Below the pieces are notes generated by a model, which ran no database searches, had not been told where the DNA came from, and worked only from the letters and a program-made list of their open reading frames with translations. From Rhodospirillaceae bacterium (GTDB taxonomy: Bacteria > Pseudomonadota > Alphaproteobacteria > MPNO01 > UBA2964): a DNA stretch of 64,000 nt. Positions 19,151-29,303 of the stretch are shown here, in pieces; position 1 is the stretch's first letter, and every line of letters begins with the position of its first letter. The stretch lies in contig PBIN01000006.1 in NCBI GenBank assembly GCA_002720855.1, positions 1-64,000 of the forward strand. The letters run 5' to 3'. Both the position numbers and the translations under genes were made by a program.

Positions 19151-19296
19151 ATCTCTCTCCTGAAACTGTTATCGCCGACCTCACGTGCCGGCGACTTATA
19201 ACGCTAATTTGCGCGTCTATAGCGCAAACCCAACCCCGTTTCAAACATAACCTCACAGAGAGGTTACCGCAACTCTTGCGAACATCACTCGGCGAC

Positions 19297-20028
19297 TCAC
19301 TTTTCCGCGGTTTTCCGCGACTTTTTAGCAAGTTTCACTAGCTCGGAACGTGCCTGGTCAGCGTTACAGATGATTCGGTCAAACCCGAGTCGCGCAACGT
19401 TTTCGGCAAATCGTAAATCGCATCCCTCAGGGTCGATTCCGGTCATTTGCCATTCACCAGCCTGTTGATCGAGGAGCGCCGTCGCATAGGCGCGGATGGC
19501 GTCTTTATGATCATCATTCATATGCGAAACGATCCGCCCCTCTGCAGCGGCCAACTCGTCTGTTTCGGATGCATCGAAATAGTATGCATCGCTCGATATC
19601 CAGTGAATTTCACCGAATCCAGCCACCATATGAACACGTTCAACGGTCATACAATAAAGTGAAAAATCATCAAAACCGGCATACATCTCGGCATCTTGAT
19701 GACGCCTTATATATCGCTCCATTGCTTGTTTTTCGGTGTATTTCTCGAGTATTCCGTTCAGCGTAATCCGGGACCCGGTCAGCGGTGTCTCAAGGCCCAC
19801 GGTTCCATCGATAAGGAGGCTGCAGCGTCGATCAATCTGAATATTCTGAGTGTGTTCGGCGAGGTCCGATATGAGGAGCAATGGGTTTCCGCTGAAATCC
19901 GTTGCGAGCATCACAAGCGACGCATAAGGCGATCCGTCGTCCCGCATGATTGTCGCGAGGGATCCCCTATCCACAGCTCGAACCAGATGCCTAGCCCTTT
20001 CGCCTAATTCTCTGTCATTCTTTGTCAT
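19297..20028 (-). CDS. HugZ-like pyridoxamine-phosphate-oxidase-fold protein with DUF2470 domain
   Basis: A 243-residue protein with an N-terminal split-barrel flavin/heme-binding domain (GSLATIMRDDGSPYASLVML) and a C-terminal DUF2470 domain (IVSHMNDDHKDAIRAY). This two-domain layout is that of HugZ/HutZ heme-degrading or heme-utilisation proteins and related stress proteins. The HMNDDH segment supplies the conserved histidines. It is encoded upstream of pckA on the same strand and diverges from chvI. A heme role would fit the iron locus nearby, but the genes are separated by pckA and other functions are possible. Confidence 0.78.
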   Translation of the reverse strand: MTKNDRELGERARHLVRAVDRGSLATIMRDDGSPYASLVMLATDFSGNPLLLISDLAEHTQNIQIDRRCSLLIDGTVGLETPLTGSRITLNGILEKYTEKQAMERYIRRHQDAEMYAGFDDFSLYCMTVERVHMVAGFGEIHWISSDAYYFDASETDELAAAEGRIVSHMNDDHKDAIRAYATALLDQQAGEWQMTGIDPEGCDLRFAENVARLGFDRIICNADQARSELVKLAKKSRKTAEK

Positions 20029-20254
20029 AAACTTGTTCTCTCGAAATCGACTGTTGAAAATTATAGCGCATTAAAATTGCCGAATTGTTGCGGAATAACC
20101 TCAAATTTGTTGCCCGATCTGATAAAAAGACTGCATATGGCCCTTTTGATGCCCCATTTCCGCCTGAATTCGCCGATATCAGGCATCCCTACGGAAACAT
20201 GGGAGCTAAAAAATGGGTTTGTCACAAAGCGAGATCACAATTGGAGGTTTGCCT

Positions 20255-20956
20255 GTGGGTCACACAATAGCGTTGGTTGACGATGACCGAAATATTCTGA
20301 CGTCTGTGACGATGGCGTTGGAAGCAGAGGGCTTTGACGTTCGAACTTTCACCGACGGTGATGCGGCGCTCCACGGTTTGAGCGCGCGCCCGGTCGATCT
20401 GGCAATCCTCGATATTAAGATGCCCAGAATGGATGGGATGGAGCTATTACAGAGACTCCGAAAACAAAGTGATCTTCCGGTTATCTTTCTTACATCGAAA
20501 GATGACGAAGTTGATGAGATTCTCGGTTTGCGGATGGGTGCCGACGATTATGTCAAAAAACCCTTTTCCCAGCGTCTGCTGCTTGAGCGCATTCAGGCAT
20601 TGCTGCGTCGGCGCGAACGGACAGAATCGACGGAAATTGACGACGATGTTGAACCGCCTATTAAAAGAGGTGATCTCGTTCTCGATACGTCCCGCCATCT
20701 TTGCACTTGGCAGGGGGAGGCCGTTAATCTTACGGTGACCGAGTTTCTTATTGTAAAATTACTGGCCGCGCGTCCCGGCCTCGTCAAAAATCGAGATCAA
20801 CTAATGGACGCCGCCTACGGGGAGCATATCTATGTCGACGACCGTACCATCGACAGCCATATCAAAAGGCTTCGCAAGAAGTTCAAAGTTGTCGATGCAG
20901 ATTTCGATCATATCGAAACTCTTTACGGGATCGGCTACCGTTACCGCGACGAGTGA
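20255..20956 (+). CDS. chvI: Two-component response regulator ChvI
   Basis: A 233-residue OmpR-family regulator. The receiver domain starts [16 protein letters not shown] and has the phospho-acceptor aspartate in [17 protein letters not shown] and lysine in FLTSKDD. The C-terminal winged helix carries [11 protein letters not shown] and [16 protein letters not shown]. Its near identity to ChvI sequences around the receiver and its position before chvG support the name. GTG at 20255 is preferred because a GGAGG site lies 7 bp upstream and homologues start there; ATG at 20213 would add 14 residues. ChvI controls envelope and acid-stress genes in rhizobia. Confidence 0.93.
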   Translation: MGHTIALVDDDRNILTSVTMALEAEGFDVRTFTDGDAALHGLSARPVDLAILDIKMPRMDGMELLQRLRKQSDLPVIFLTSKDDEVDEILGLRMGADDYVKKPFSQRLLLERIQALLRRRERTESTEIDDDVEPPIKRGDLVLDTSRHLCTWQGEAVNLTVTEFLIVKLLAARPGLVKNRDQLMDAAYGEHIYVDDRTIDSHIKRLRKKFKVVDADFDHIETLYGIGYRYRDE

Positions 20957-20962
20957 TTTCTC

Positions 20963-22648
20963 TTGGCGCTGAGGCTAAACCTCAGCAGGGAGGACAAGGG
21001 TCGCCTATCAACAGATAAGGAAGTCCCCGATCCCGTGCTTGCAGAATCGGCCCGTTTAGGCCGCCGTGGTTTCCTGTCCCCGCTGACGTGCCGAATTCTG
21101 GTGGTCAATGTGCTGGCGCTTGCCATTCTTTTTGCCGGTCTTCTTTATCTCGGTCGCTATGAACAAAATCTTATCGATTCGGAAATCCAGGCACTTACAA
21201 CCCAGGGCGAAATATTTGCAGAGGCGCTTGCCGAAGGTGCCTACGGGACACGAGCCGACGGGTCAACGGAACTGGAGGGCGCCATAGCGTCCACAATGTT
21301 GCGGCGGTGGGTTACACCAACGAAAAACAGGATCAGATTGTTTGATCAGGATGGGACACTGGTGGCGGACAGCCGTACGTCGTTGGGCCTCCGAGGTGGC
21401 TCAATAATCGTAAGTGAGTTGCCGCCTCCCGATACTCCAGACAATTTCGGCGGCATATTTGATCGAATTTATCAAAAGATCATTGGCTGGTTACCGGCGC
21501 GCCAATTGCCGCTTTATGAAGAACAAGCGGATCAGCGTGCTGCTGACTATGGGGAGGTGTCGCGCGCCTTGGAGGGCGAACCCGCTTCCGCGGTGCGGCT
21601 TGACGACTCGGGGCGTCTGATAATCAGCGCTGCTGTACCTTTGCAAAGATTTAAACAGGTCATCGGCGCTGTTTTTGTTGCCCGGGACGGACAGATGATA
21701 AATGAAGCTGTCCGCTCTGTTCGGTTCGACATCCTGACAATCTTCGGAGCCGCTCTATTCGTAACAGTTTTATTATCAATCTATCTGGGAAGCACTATCG
21801 TTCGGCCCTTGCGTCGCCTGGCCGCTGCGGCCGACAAGATTAGAATCGCCCCAGGTCAGGTGAGATCAATTCCCGAATTTGCAGGGCGAAATGATGAGAT
21901 CGGTGATCTGGCTGCTGATTTGAATGCGATGACCGATGCTTTATCACACCGTTTTGACGCGATCGAAAGTTTTGCCGCAGATGTGGCCCACGAGCTTAAA
22001 AACCCGCTGACCTCTTTGCGCAGCGCTGTTGAGACCGCGTCACGACTTAAGGATATCGACCAACAACAACGGTTGATGGACGTTATTCAGGATGATGTTC
22101 AACGGTTGGACCGGCTTATTTCAGATATTTCGGATGCCTCGCGTCTCGACGCTGAACTGTCACGAGATGAATCTGAAAAACTCGATTTGAGCAAGATTCT
22201 GGCGGCCTTGGTTGAAGTGCATAGCACAGCTGGGAGTCATGGCGAACGACAAGTCATATTTGAACAAACAACCAAAGGCCCATTTGTTGTTCTTGGAAAT
22301 GAAGGGCGTATCGTTCAGGTATTGCAGAACCTTATTTCAAATGCATTTTCGTTCAGTCCACCGACTGGGCGCGTTATGGTCCAGATCAGCCGCGATCGCG
22401 ATTGGATCATCGCGTTCGTAGAGGATGAGGGTCCGGGTATCCCACCGAGTAGTTTGGAGAAGATATTTGATCGTTTTTATAGTGAACGACCTGAAAATGA
22501 GCAATTTGGTACTCATTCGGGGTTAGGCCTGAGCATTTCACGACAGATTGTTGCTGCACATGGCGGAATAATCGAAGCAGAAAACCGGACGGACACCAGC
22601 GGGCAGGTTCTAGGGGCCCGTTTTATCGTCAAATTGCCAAATCCGTGA
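20963..22648 (+). CDS. chvG: Sensor histidine kinase ChvG (ExoS)
   Basis: A 561-residue membrane kinase with two transmembrane segments (about 43-63 and 257-275) flanking a periplasmic sensor domain, then a HAMP linker and HisKA domain with H343 in VAHELKNPLTS. The ATPase domain has N-box LISNAFSFSP and GLGLSIS. It pairs with ChvI, six bases upstream. The start is TTG at 20963. In rhizobia the periplasmic regulator ExoR represses this kinase; no exoR is in the window. HprK begins by overlapping its stop by 4 bp, which ties the two-component system to the regulatory PTS. Confidence 0.93.
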   Translation: MALRLNLSREDKGRLSTDKEVPDPVLAESARLGRRGFLSPLTCRILVVNVLALAILFAGLLYLGRYEQNLIDSEIQALTTQGEIFAEALAEGAYGTRADGSTELEGAIASTMLRRWVTPTKNRIRLFDQDGTLVADSRTSLGLRGGSIIVSELPPPDTPDNFGGIFDRIYQKIIGWLPARQLPLYEEQADQRAADYGEVSRALEGEPASAVRLDDSGRLIISAAVPLQRFKQVIGAVFVARDGQMINEAVRSVRFDILTIFGAALFVTVLLSIYLGSTIVRPLRRLAAAADKIRIAPGQVRSIPEFAGRNDEIGDLAADLNAMTDALSHRFDAIESFAADVAHELKNPLTSLRSAVETASRLKDIDQQQRLMDVIQDDVQRLDRLISDISDASRLDAELSRDESEKLDLSKILAALVEVHSTAGSHGERQVIFEQTTKGPFVVLGNEGRIVQVLQNLISNAFSFSPPTGRVMVQISRDRDWIIAFVEDEGPGIPPSSLEKIFDRFYSERPENEQFGTHSGLGLSISRQIVAAHGGIIEAENRTDTSGQVLGARFIVKLPNP

Positions 22649-23067
22649 AACATCCTTCCAACGTTCTTGTCCATGCCACTTGTGTTGCAATCAACGGCAC
22701 CGGCATTTTATTGCGGGGTGCATCAGGTAGTGGAAAATCAGATTTGGCGCTTCGCCTGATTGACCAAGGCGCTGAACTTGTCGCTGATGACCAGGTTGAT
22801 GTGACGCGAAACGATCTCGCGTTGTCGGCGAGCGCACCTGAGTCTCTCCGCGGTAAAATTGAAGTACGCGGGTGTGGAATCCTCGAGATTGCATACCGTT
22901 CAGTAGTGGATTTAGCCATTGTTGTTGACCTTGTCCCGCGTGCGGAAGTGCAGCGATTGCCCGAGCCCGCCACCTGTCAATTGATTGGAGTTGATCTGCC
23001 GCTTTATAGACTGCATGCATTTGATCCATCGAGCCCTGCAAAAATCGTTATGCTGACACAACAGTGA
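22645..23067 (+). CDS. hprK: HPr kinase/phosphorylase, short alphaproteobacterial form
   Basis: A 140-residue protein that corresponds only to the C-terminal catalytic domain of HPrK: P-loop GASGSGKS (25-32), VADDQV and the signature GKIEVRGCGIL. It lacks the N-terminal domain of the Firmicute enzyme, as is usual in alphaproteobacteria. It phosphorylates HPr on serine. The GTG start overlaps the chvG stop (GTGA). The ptsH and EIIA genes follow, completing the regulatory module. Confidence 0.93.
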   Translation: MKHPSNVLVHATCVAINGTGILLRGASGSGKSDLALRLIDQGAELVADDQVDVTRNDLALSASAPESLRGKIEVRGCGILEIAYRSVVDLAIVVDLVPRAEVQRLPEPATCQLIGVDLPLYRLHAFDPSSPAKIVMLTQQ

Positions 23068-23113
23068 GACTGCTTGCTCGCATGGAAACAAAGCGCAATA
23101 GTAACGCAGGAAT

Positions 23114-24055
23114 ATGACCATGCCTGCAAATAGCATTTTCAGCTCTCGTCCAGAGTTTACTGCAGAGGTAGACGACGGGCGCATGCCCGTGCTCCTGGTG
23201 ACTGGGATTTCAGGCGCAGGTCGATCTACGACACTGAAAATCCTCGAAGACCTGGGATATGAAGCAGTCGATAATTTGCCATTGACGCTTTTGCCCAGTC
23301 TCGTTGTGCCCTCAGTAGGAACGTCACGTCCTCTTGCCATTGGTATCGATGTCCGCACGAGAGATTTTGGAATAAAGCAGTTTTTAAAAGAGATTGACGC
23401 ATTAATGACGCGGACCGATCTTGAGCTTCGGGTGGTTTTTTTAGATTGCGACGATGAAGTATTGCAACGCCGGTTTACTGAAACGCGGCGGCGACATCCT
23501 TTAGCGGCCGATCGACCTGTAATGGATGGTATCAAGCACGAGCGGCGGTCCGTGGTGCCGTTGCGGGATAAAGCCGATTTGGTTATCGATACGTCCCAAT
23601 TGGCACTAAATGATTTGAGAAGACTGCTCAAAGGTCAATTTGCTTTGGATGTCGAAGCCTCCTTTGCCATATTTGTTATGTCGTTTTCCTATCGTCATGG
23701 TATTCCTCGTGAAGCCGATTTAGTGTTCGATGCCCGATTTTTGGCAAATCCCCATTATGAAGACGAATTAAGGCCGCTCACGGGACTCGATGAGCAGGTC
23801 GCCAAATTTGTCGCAAATGATCCTGGTTTTGCCGATTTTTTTCAGTCGTTAACAGGGTTGATAGACCCGTTACTCCCGCGGTTTCAAAACGAGGGAAAGA
23901 GCTATCTCACGATTGCCGTCGGTTGTACGGGAGGGCATCACCGTTCAGTTTTCGTAGCTGAGAAATTAGCGTCATGGCTCCGAAATAGTGGCAAACATGT
24001 GGACATAATGCATCGTGAGCTGAGAGGTCCCGAAGCCACTGATCAAAAGAGATGA
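23114..24055 (+). CDS. rapZ: RNase adapter / nucleotide-binding protein RapZ
   Basis: A 313-residue protein with Walker A GISGAGRST (31-39), in which arginine replaces the usual lysine as often in alphaproteobacterial members. The C-terminal domain has VGCTGGHHRSVFVAE, the RapZ signature. In E. coli RapZ guides RNase E to the GlmZ RNA and senses glucosamine-6-phosphate; in alphaproteobacteria the role is less clear, and position between hprK and the PTS genes is conserved. A second ATG at 23120 has the better spacing to AGGA and may be the real start. Confidence 0.92.
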   Translation: MTMPANSIFSSRPEFTAEVDDGRMPVLLVTGISGAGRSTTLKILEDLGYEAVDNLPLTLLPSLVVPSVGTSRPLAIGIDVRTRDFGIKQFLKEIDALMTRTDLELRVVFLDCDDEVLQRRFTETRRRHPLAADRPVMDGIKHERRSVVPLRDKADLVIDTSQLALNDLRRLLKGQFALDVEASFAIFVMSFSYRHGIPREADLVFDARFLANPHYEDELRPLTGLDEQVAKFVANDPGFADFFQSLTGLIDPLLPRFQNEGKSYLTIAVGCTGGHHRSVFVAEKLASWLRNSGKHVDIMHRELRGPEATDQKR

Positions 24056-24062
24056 AGGTCTT

Positions 24063-24470
24063 ATGATTGGAATTGTCCTAGTAACGCATGGCCGTCTGGC
24101 AGACGAGTTTTTGGGTGCCATGATTCACATCGTTGGTGAACAGGAAAATATTGAGGCGATCTGCATTGAGCCAGATGATGATATGGAACAGCGTCGGGCA
24201 GATATTCTAAAAGCGGTAAAGACTGTCGAGAGTGGTGATGGCGTTATTTTGCTAACAGACATGTTCGGCGGCACACCATCAAATCTCGCGATTTCTGTTA
24301 TGGGCGAAGATAACGTAGAGGTTGTTGCTGGTGTTAATCTTCCGATGTTAATTCAATTGGCCCGGACGCGACTTACCCAGTCGCTCCAAGACGCTGTTTC
24401 GGATGCGGAAGAGGCAGGCAGGAAATATATCAGCGTTGCGTCGAAACTATTAGCAGATCGAAAGACATAA
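24063..24470 (+). CDS. PTS EIIA component, mannose family (regulatory)
   Basis: A 135-residue EIIA-Man domain with the phospho-accepting histidine H9 in LVTHGRLA and the TDMFGGTPSNLA motif. No EIIB, EIIC or EIID genes are present, so it is not a sugar transporter subunit. It is the EIIA-Man partner found beside hprK and ptsH in alphaproteobacteria and presumably relays phosphate or acts as a regulator. Seven bases separate it from rapZ. Confidence 0.92.
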   Translation: MIGIVLVTHGRLADEFLGAMIHIVGEQENIEAICIEPDDDMEQRRADILKAVKTVESGDGVILLTDMFGGTPSNLAISVMGEDNVEVVAGVNLPMLIQLARTRLTQSLQDAVSDAEEAGRKYISVASKLLADRKT

Positions 24471-24517
24471 TTTGCAATACTGGCGCCTACTAAATTCAGG
24501 ATAAATCGGAAAAAAGA

Positions 24518-24784
24518 GTGTTTCAGAAGCGTGTGACTATCGTAAATCAGCGCGGGCTGCACGCGCGGGCGGCTGCGCACTTTTCTCAATTAGCGGAAAA
24601 ATTCGACGCTGATATAAAGGTTGAATCCTCCGGGCTCAAAGTTTCGGCTTTGTCGATTATGGGATTGATGATGCTCGCTGCGGGGCCCGGTACAGAGATT
24701 TTTATAACCGCGGAGGGTACGGAGGCAGAAGCCGGACTATCCGCTCTGGTGGCGTTGGTCGAAAATCGATTTGATGAAGAGTAA
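24518..24784 (+). CDS. ptsH: HPr phosphocarrier protein
   Basis: An 88-residue HPr with H15 in RGLHARAAA, the site phosphorylated by enzyme I, and the regulatory serine region VSALSIMGLMML that HprK would modify. The start is GTG at 24518 with a purine-rich upstream stretch. Enzyme I (ptsP or ptsI) is not in the window. Together with EIIA-Man, HprK and EIIA-Ntr (ptsN at 57076), this defines a regulatory PTS rather than a sugar uptake system. Confidence 0.93.
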   Translation: MFQKRVTIVNQRGLHARAAAHFSQLAEKFDADIKVESSGLKVSALSIMGLMMLAAGPGTEIFITAEGTEAEAGLSALVALVENRFDEE

Positions 24785-24896
24785 TCGTAAAATCGCGAAA
24801 ATCCTTGCAATTTAGCGCATTTGGCTGCTATACGGCGCCGTTTCCAATGTTTCAAAATTTGCCACATAAAGCTGTTCAGATTTCGGACAGCATTGA

Positions 24897-26213
<1,317 letters not shown>

Positions 26214-26277
26214 GTTTTGAGGGTTCGGACCACTGCCGGACCGCTCGTTCGCGATCACCTGAAGGGGGTTACAGGGG

Positions 26278-26607
26278 ATGCGGCTATTGCGATTTTGCCT
26301 GACGTGTCTATCGACACTCCCGGTTTTGAACCTGGGGATAGGTGGCGCATACGCCCAACAAACGTCTATTGCTGGGCCCGATACGGCTAGTCCTTTGGTC
26401 GCTGTGTTCGCGATCGCCTTTATAGCTGCTACGGCAGTTGCTTTGGTCCTGACTGTCAGACTTCGGCGAATAGCGGCAGAGAACGAAGATTTAAAAACCG
26501 AAGTGGGCCTTCGAGATGCAACTCACGGCTTCGGCAGGAACAGGCAATTTTGTGGCCTTTTGATGGGGAAGGAGAACCAGTCTCCGCCGGGTTTGCCTCA
26601 GCACTAG
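26278..26607 (+). CDS. Membrane N-terminus of the DivL-like kinase, in a separate frame
   Basis: This frame starts with a signal-like segment (FCLTCLSTLPVLNLGIGGAYA), then a membrane helix (VAVFAIAFIAATAVALVLTV) and a short coiled coil (RRIAAENEDLK). That is the usual beginning of an alphaproteobacterial DivL-type kinase. Kinase similarity continues in the -1 frame (LRQEQAILWPFDG), so this open frame runs out at 26607 on unrelated residues. Either a one-base indel near 26515 splits the gene or ribosomes shift. A T TTA AAA heptamer at 26490-26496 is in the right phase for a -1 shift. Treat 26278-28727 as one locus. Confidence 0.6.
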   Translation: MRLLRFCLTCLSTLPVLNLGIGGAYAQQTSIAGPDTASPLVAVFAIAFIAATAVALVLTVRLRRIAAENEDLKTEVGLRDATHGFGRNRQFCGLLMGKENQSPPGLPQH

Positions 26608-28727
26608 ATATTGATGAAGTCAGTGGTAGCCAATTTGCTGGCTTTGTTGACCAGCTCGAATCAAATGATGCGTCGGCGTTAAAGGAAGCGGTCGGTAAAC
26701 TACGGCATGATCGCCGGCCGTTTCTCCTTACAGTGTCGACTTTGAGTGATGCCCGCACGTTTTCGGTTCGGGGTGACAGCGTCGTCGCCGATGCTTCCGG
26801 TGCAGCTGTCATATTTGTAACGGATCGAACGGTAGAAGCAGCACGTGTAAAAAGGTTATCTGGTGACGCAGCGCAAATGCATGAATTGCTGGATGTGTTG
26901 CCACTTCCGATCTGGCTTCGCGACGACCAACAGCAGATCAAATACGTCAATCAGGCCTATCGCGACGCGGTGGATGCAGGTGAGGACGTCTCTCGCGAAG
27001 ACTTGCCTGAGATCGCGGCCGGCGATGCGTCTTACGGGCGCGATTTGGCTGCGAGGGCCATTAGCGAGGGTGCGCCACAAAGTGATCGTCGACATGTAGT
27101 GATGTCAGGCTCCAGGCATTTTGTGGAGTTAGTTGAAGCGCCGATGAGTCCGGCTGGACACACAGCCGGATTTGCCATCGATTTGACCCAGCTCGAAGAA
27201 GTTCAAGCCGAACTGGATCGCCATATCGCCGGGCAGGAAGTTATTCTGCAAAATCTTGGCACCGCCATAGCGATTTATGGCGCAGATCAGTCATTGCAAT
27301 TTTTTAACAATGCCTTTCTCCAGCTCTGGGGGCTGGATGAAGCGTGGTTGCGAAGTACGCCACGAATGGCTGAGCTCCTCGAGCAATTGAGAGAAAATCG
27401 CCGACTCCCCGAATATGCCGATTTTCCAGCTTTCAAAAACGATCAACTGAGTCTGTTTACGTCGTTGATTGAACCCGTTGAAGAGATGATTCACTTACCA
27501 GATGACACGACCCTGCGTTCCGTCGTCATACCGCATCCCTTTGGCGGGTTATTGTTACTTTGGGAAGATGTTACAGATACCCTTGCACTCGAACGCAATT
27601 ACAACACCCTGATTGCGGTACAACGAGAAACGCTCGACAATCTTTTTGAAGGCGTAGCAGTTATCGGCGCTAATGGCAGGTTGCGTCTTTCGAATCCGGC
27701 CTTCGGTTCCATGTGGCGAATTCCAGCACATGAAATGGCCGCTGAACCACATATTGCAGAAATAGCGAATCATATTTCTGATTTGCTCGGGGAAAATGAG
27801 GAGCTTCGTTCAAGCAAGGAGAGTTTGATCGGGATTCTTACCGATCGTGAATCTCATAGCGGACGATTGAAATGTAACGATGGCCGTGTCCTGGATTATG
27901 CCACCGTGCCGTTGCCCGACGGTGCTGTTTTATTGAGTTTCCTCGATGCCTCGGCAGCCATTAATATGGAGCGTGCACTTCGCGAACGGAATGAAGCTCT
28001 TGAGACAGCCGACCTGCTAAAATCAGAATTTATCGCCAACGTTTCTTATGAATTACGGACGCCGCTAAATACGATCATCGGATTTACCGAAATTCTCAGC
28101 GGCGAATATTTTGGCGGGCTGAATGATCGGCAGACAGAATACACCGGTGGAATTTTAGAATCGTCGAACCGTTTGCTGCTTCTGATCAACGATATTCTTG
28201 ATCTCGCAACGATAGAGGCAGGACATATGAGTCTCGAACTTGACTCCATCGATATAAACAGTTTCCTGAATAGTGTCCTTGGTTTGGTTCACGAAAGAGC
28301 ACGCCATAAAAAACTGGCACTGGAAATTGATTGTCCGCCTGATATCGGCGCGATGGTTGCGGATGAACGGCGACTCAAGCAGGCACTATTTAATATACTC
28401 TCCAATGCCGTGAAATTTACTCCGGACAATGGCGATATTGTCGTCTCAGCAAGAAGGCAGGGAGATGAAGTGATCCTGACCACAAGCGATAGCGGCATTG
28501 GAATCAGCGCCGAAGACCGCGAACGCGTATTCGCAAAATTTGAACGTGGTTCGAGCGCAGAGGCCCGACGTGCCGGAGCGGGTCTGGGATTGTCGTTGGT
28601 CAAGAGTTTTGTGGAAATGCATGGCGGAAAAGTAGCTTTGGAATCGGAGCCTGATGTTGGAACGCGTATCATCTGTACCCTGCCATCGCGCGCCAGCGTA
28701 ACGTCACCCATCAATAGGCCGATATAA
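26550..28727 (+). CDS. divL: DivL-like PAS sensor kinase with tyrosine at the phospho-acceptor site
   Basis: A 725-residue open frame (TTG start; the true N-terminus is probably the fragment upstream) with at least three PAS-type regions (about 105-215, 230-345 and 360-470). The HisKA domain reads EFIANVSYELRTPLN, with tyrosine (Y500) where histidine is expected. The ATPase domain is intact (NILSNAVKFTP, DSGIGIS, GAGLGLSLVKSF). A tyrosine at this site is the hallmark of DivL, which tunes CckA and thus CtrA in Caulobacter, and the ahcY-divL-tsaE neighbourhood is also typical. It may signal as a pseudokinase. The name is likely but not proven. Confidence 0.78.
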   Translation: MWPFDGEGEPVSAGFASALDIDEVSGSQFAGFVDQLESNDASALKEAVGKLRHDRRPFLLTVSTLSDARTFSVRGDSVVADASGAAVIFVTDRTVEAARVKRLSGDAAQMHELLDVLPLPIWLRDDQQQIKYVNQAYRDAVDAGEDVSREDLPEIAAGDASYGRDLAARAISEGAPQSDRRHVVMSGSRHFVELVEAPMSPAGHTAGFAIDLTQLEEVQAELDRHIAGQEVILQNLGTAIAIYGADQSLQFFNNAFLQLWGLDEAWLRSTPRMAELLEQLRENRRLPEYADFPAFKNDQLSLFTSLIEPVEEMIHLPDDTTLRSVVIPHPFGGLLLLWEDVTDTLALERNYNTLIAVQRETLDNLFEGVAVIGANGRLRLSNPAFGSMWRIPAHEMAAEPHIAEIANHISDLLGENEELRSSKESLIGILTDRESHSGRLKCNDGRVLDYATVPLPDGAVLLSFLDASAAINMERALRERNEALETADLLKSEFIANVSYELRTPLNTIIGFTEILSGEYFGGLNDRQTEYTGGILESSNRLLLLINDILDLATIEAGHMSLELDSIDINSFLNSVLGLVHERARHKKLALEIDCPPDIGAMVADERRLKQALFNILSNAVKFTPDNGDIVVSARRQGDEVILTTSDSGIGISAEDRERVFAKFERGSSAEARRAGAGLGLSLVKSFVEMHGGKVALESEPDVGTRIICTLPSRASVTSPINRPI

Positions 28728-28805
28728 AGACTAATTCCCGATCAGCACATTATTCTCCACGATTGTTGCAGGATTCGGTATGCACCGGTACAAGCAGCCA
28801 TTGAT

Positions 28806-29303
28806 ATGGCTGACCAGCACACACTATCACACACCGTAAAACTCGCTGATTTAGCGGCGACTGAGAGATTTGCTGCAGAACTGGCGGCGTGTCTTTCGAC
28901 CGGAGATATTGTCGGCTTAACCGGCGATCTTGGTATGGGAAAAACGGTATTTGCGCGCGCTGTCATTCGATCTCTCGGTACAGCGGAGGGCCTAGATATT
29001 GACGATATTCCCAGTCCAACCTTTACCCTGGTTCAGGAATACCCGTTCGCCAAATTTTCCATATTTCATATCGATCTTTACAGGCTTGATAAGCCCGCTG
29101 ATGCACTTGAACTGGGAATTGAAGACATTTTTTCCGAGGGTGTTTCGTTGATCGAGTGGCCAGAAAGGCTTGAACATTATTTGCCCAATGACCGGTTGCA
29201 TTTGACACTATTGCCCGGAGATCATGAGAGTGGCCGTCTTGTGCGCATTGAACAGTGTGGCGCATGGTCTGATAGGGATTTGACGGTGGTTCTTGATGGC
29301 TAA
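28806..29303 (+). CDS. tsaE: tRNA threonylcarbamoyladenosine biosynthesis protein TsaE
   Basis: A 165-residue P-loop ATPase with GDLGMGKT (40-47) and IPSPTFTLVQEYP, plus the YRLDKPADALELGIEDIF segment typical of TsaE. With TsaB, TsaC and TsaD it makes the t6A modification at position 37 of ANN-decoding tRNAs; the partner genes are not in the window. Its stop overlaps the start of the next kinase gene by 8 bp. Confidence 0.93.
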   Translation: MADQHTLSHTVKLADLAATERFAAELAACLSTGDIVGLTGDLGMGKTVFARAVIRSLGTAEGLDIDDIPSPTFTLVQEYPFAKFSIFHIDLYRLDKPADALELGIEDIFSEGVSLIEWPERLEHYLPNDRLHLTLLPGDHESGRLVRIEQCGAWSDRDLTVVLDG

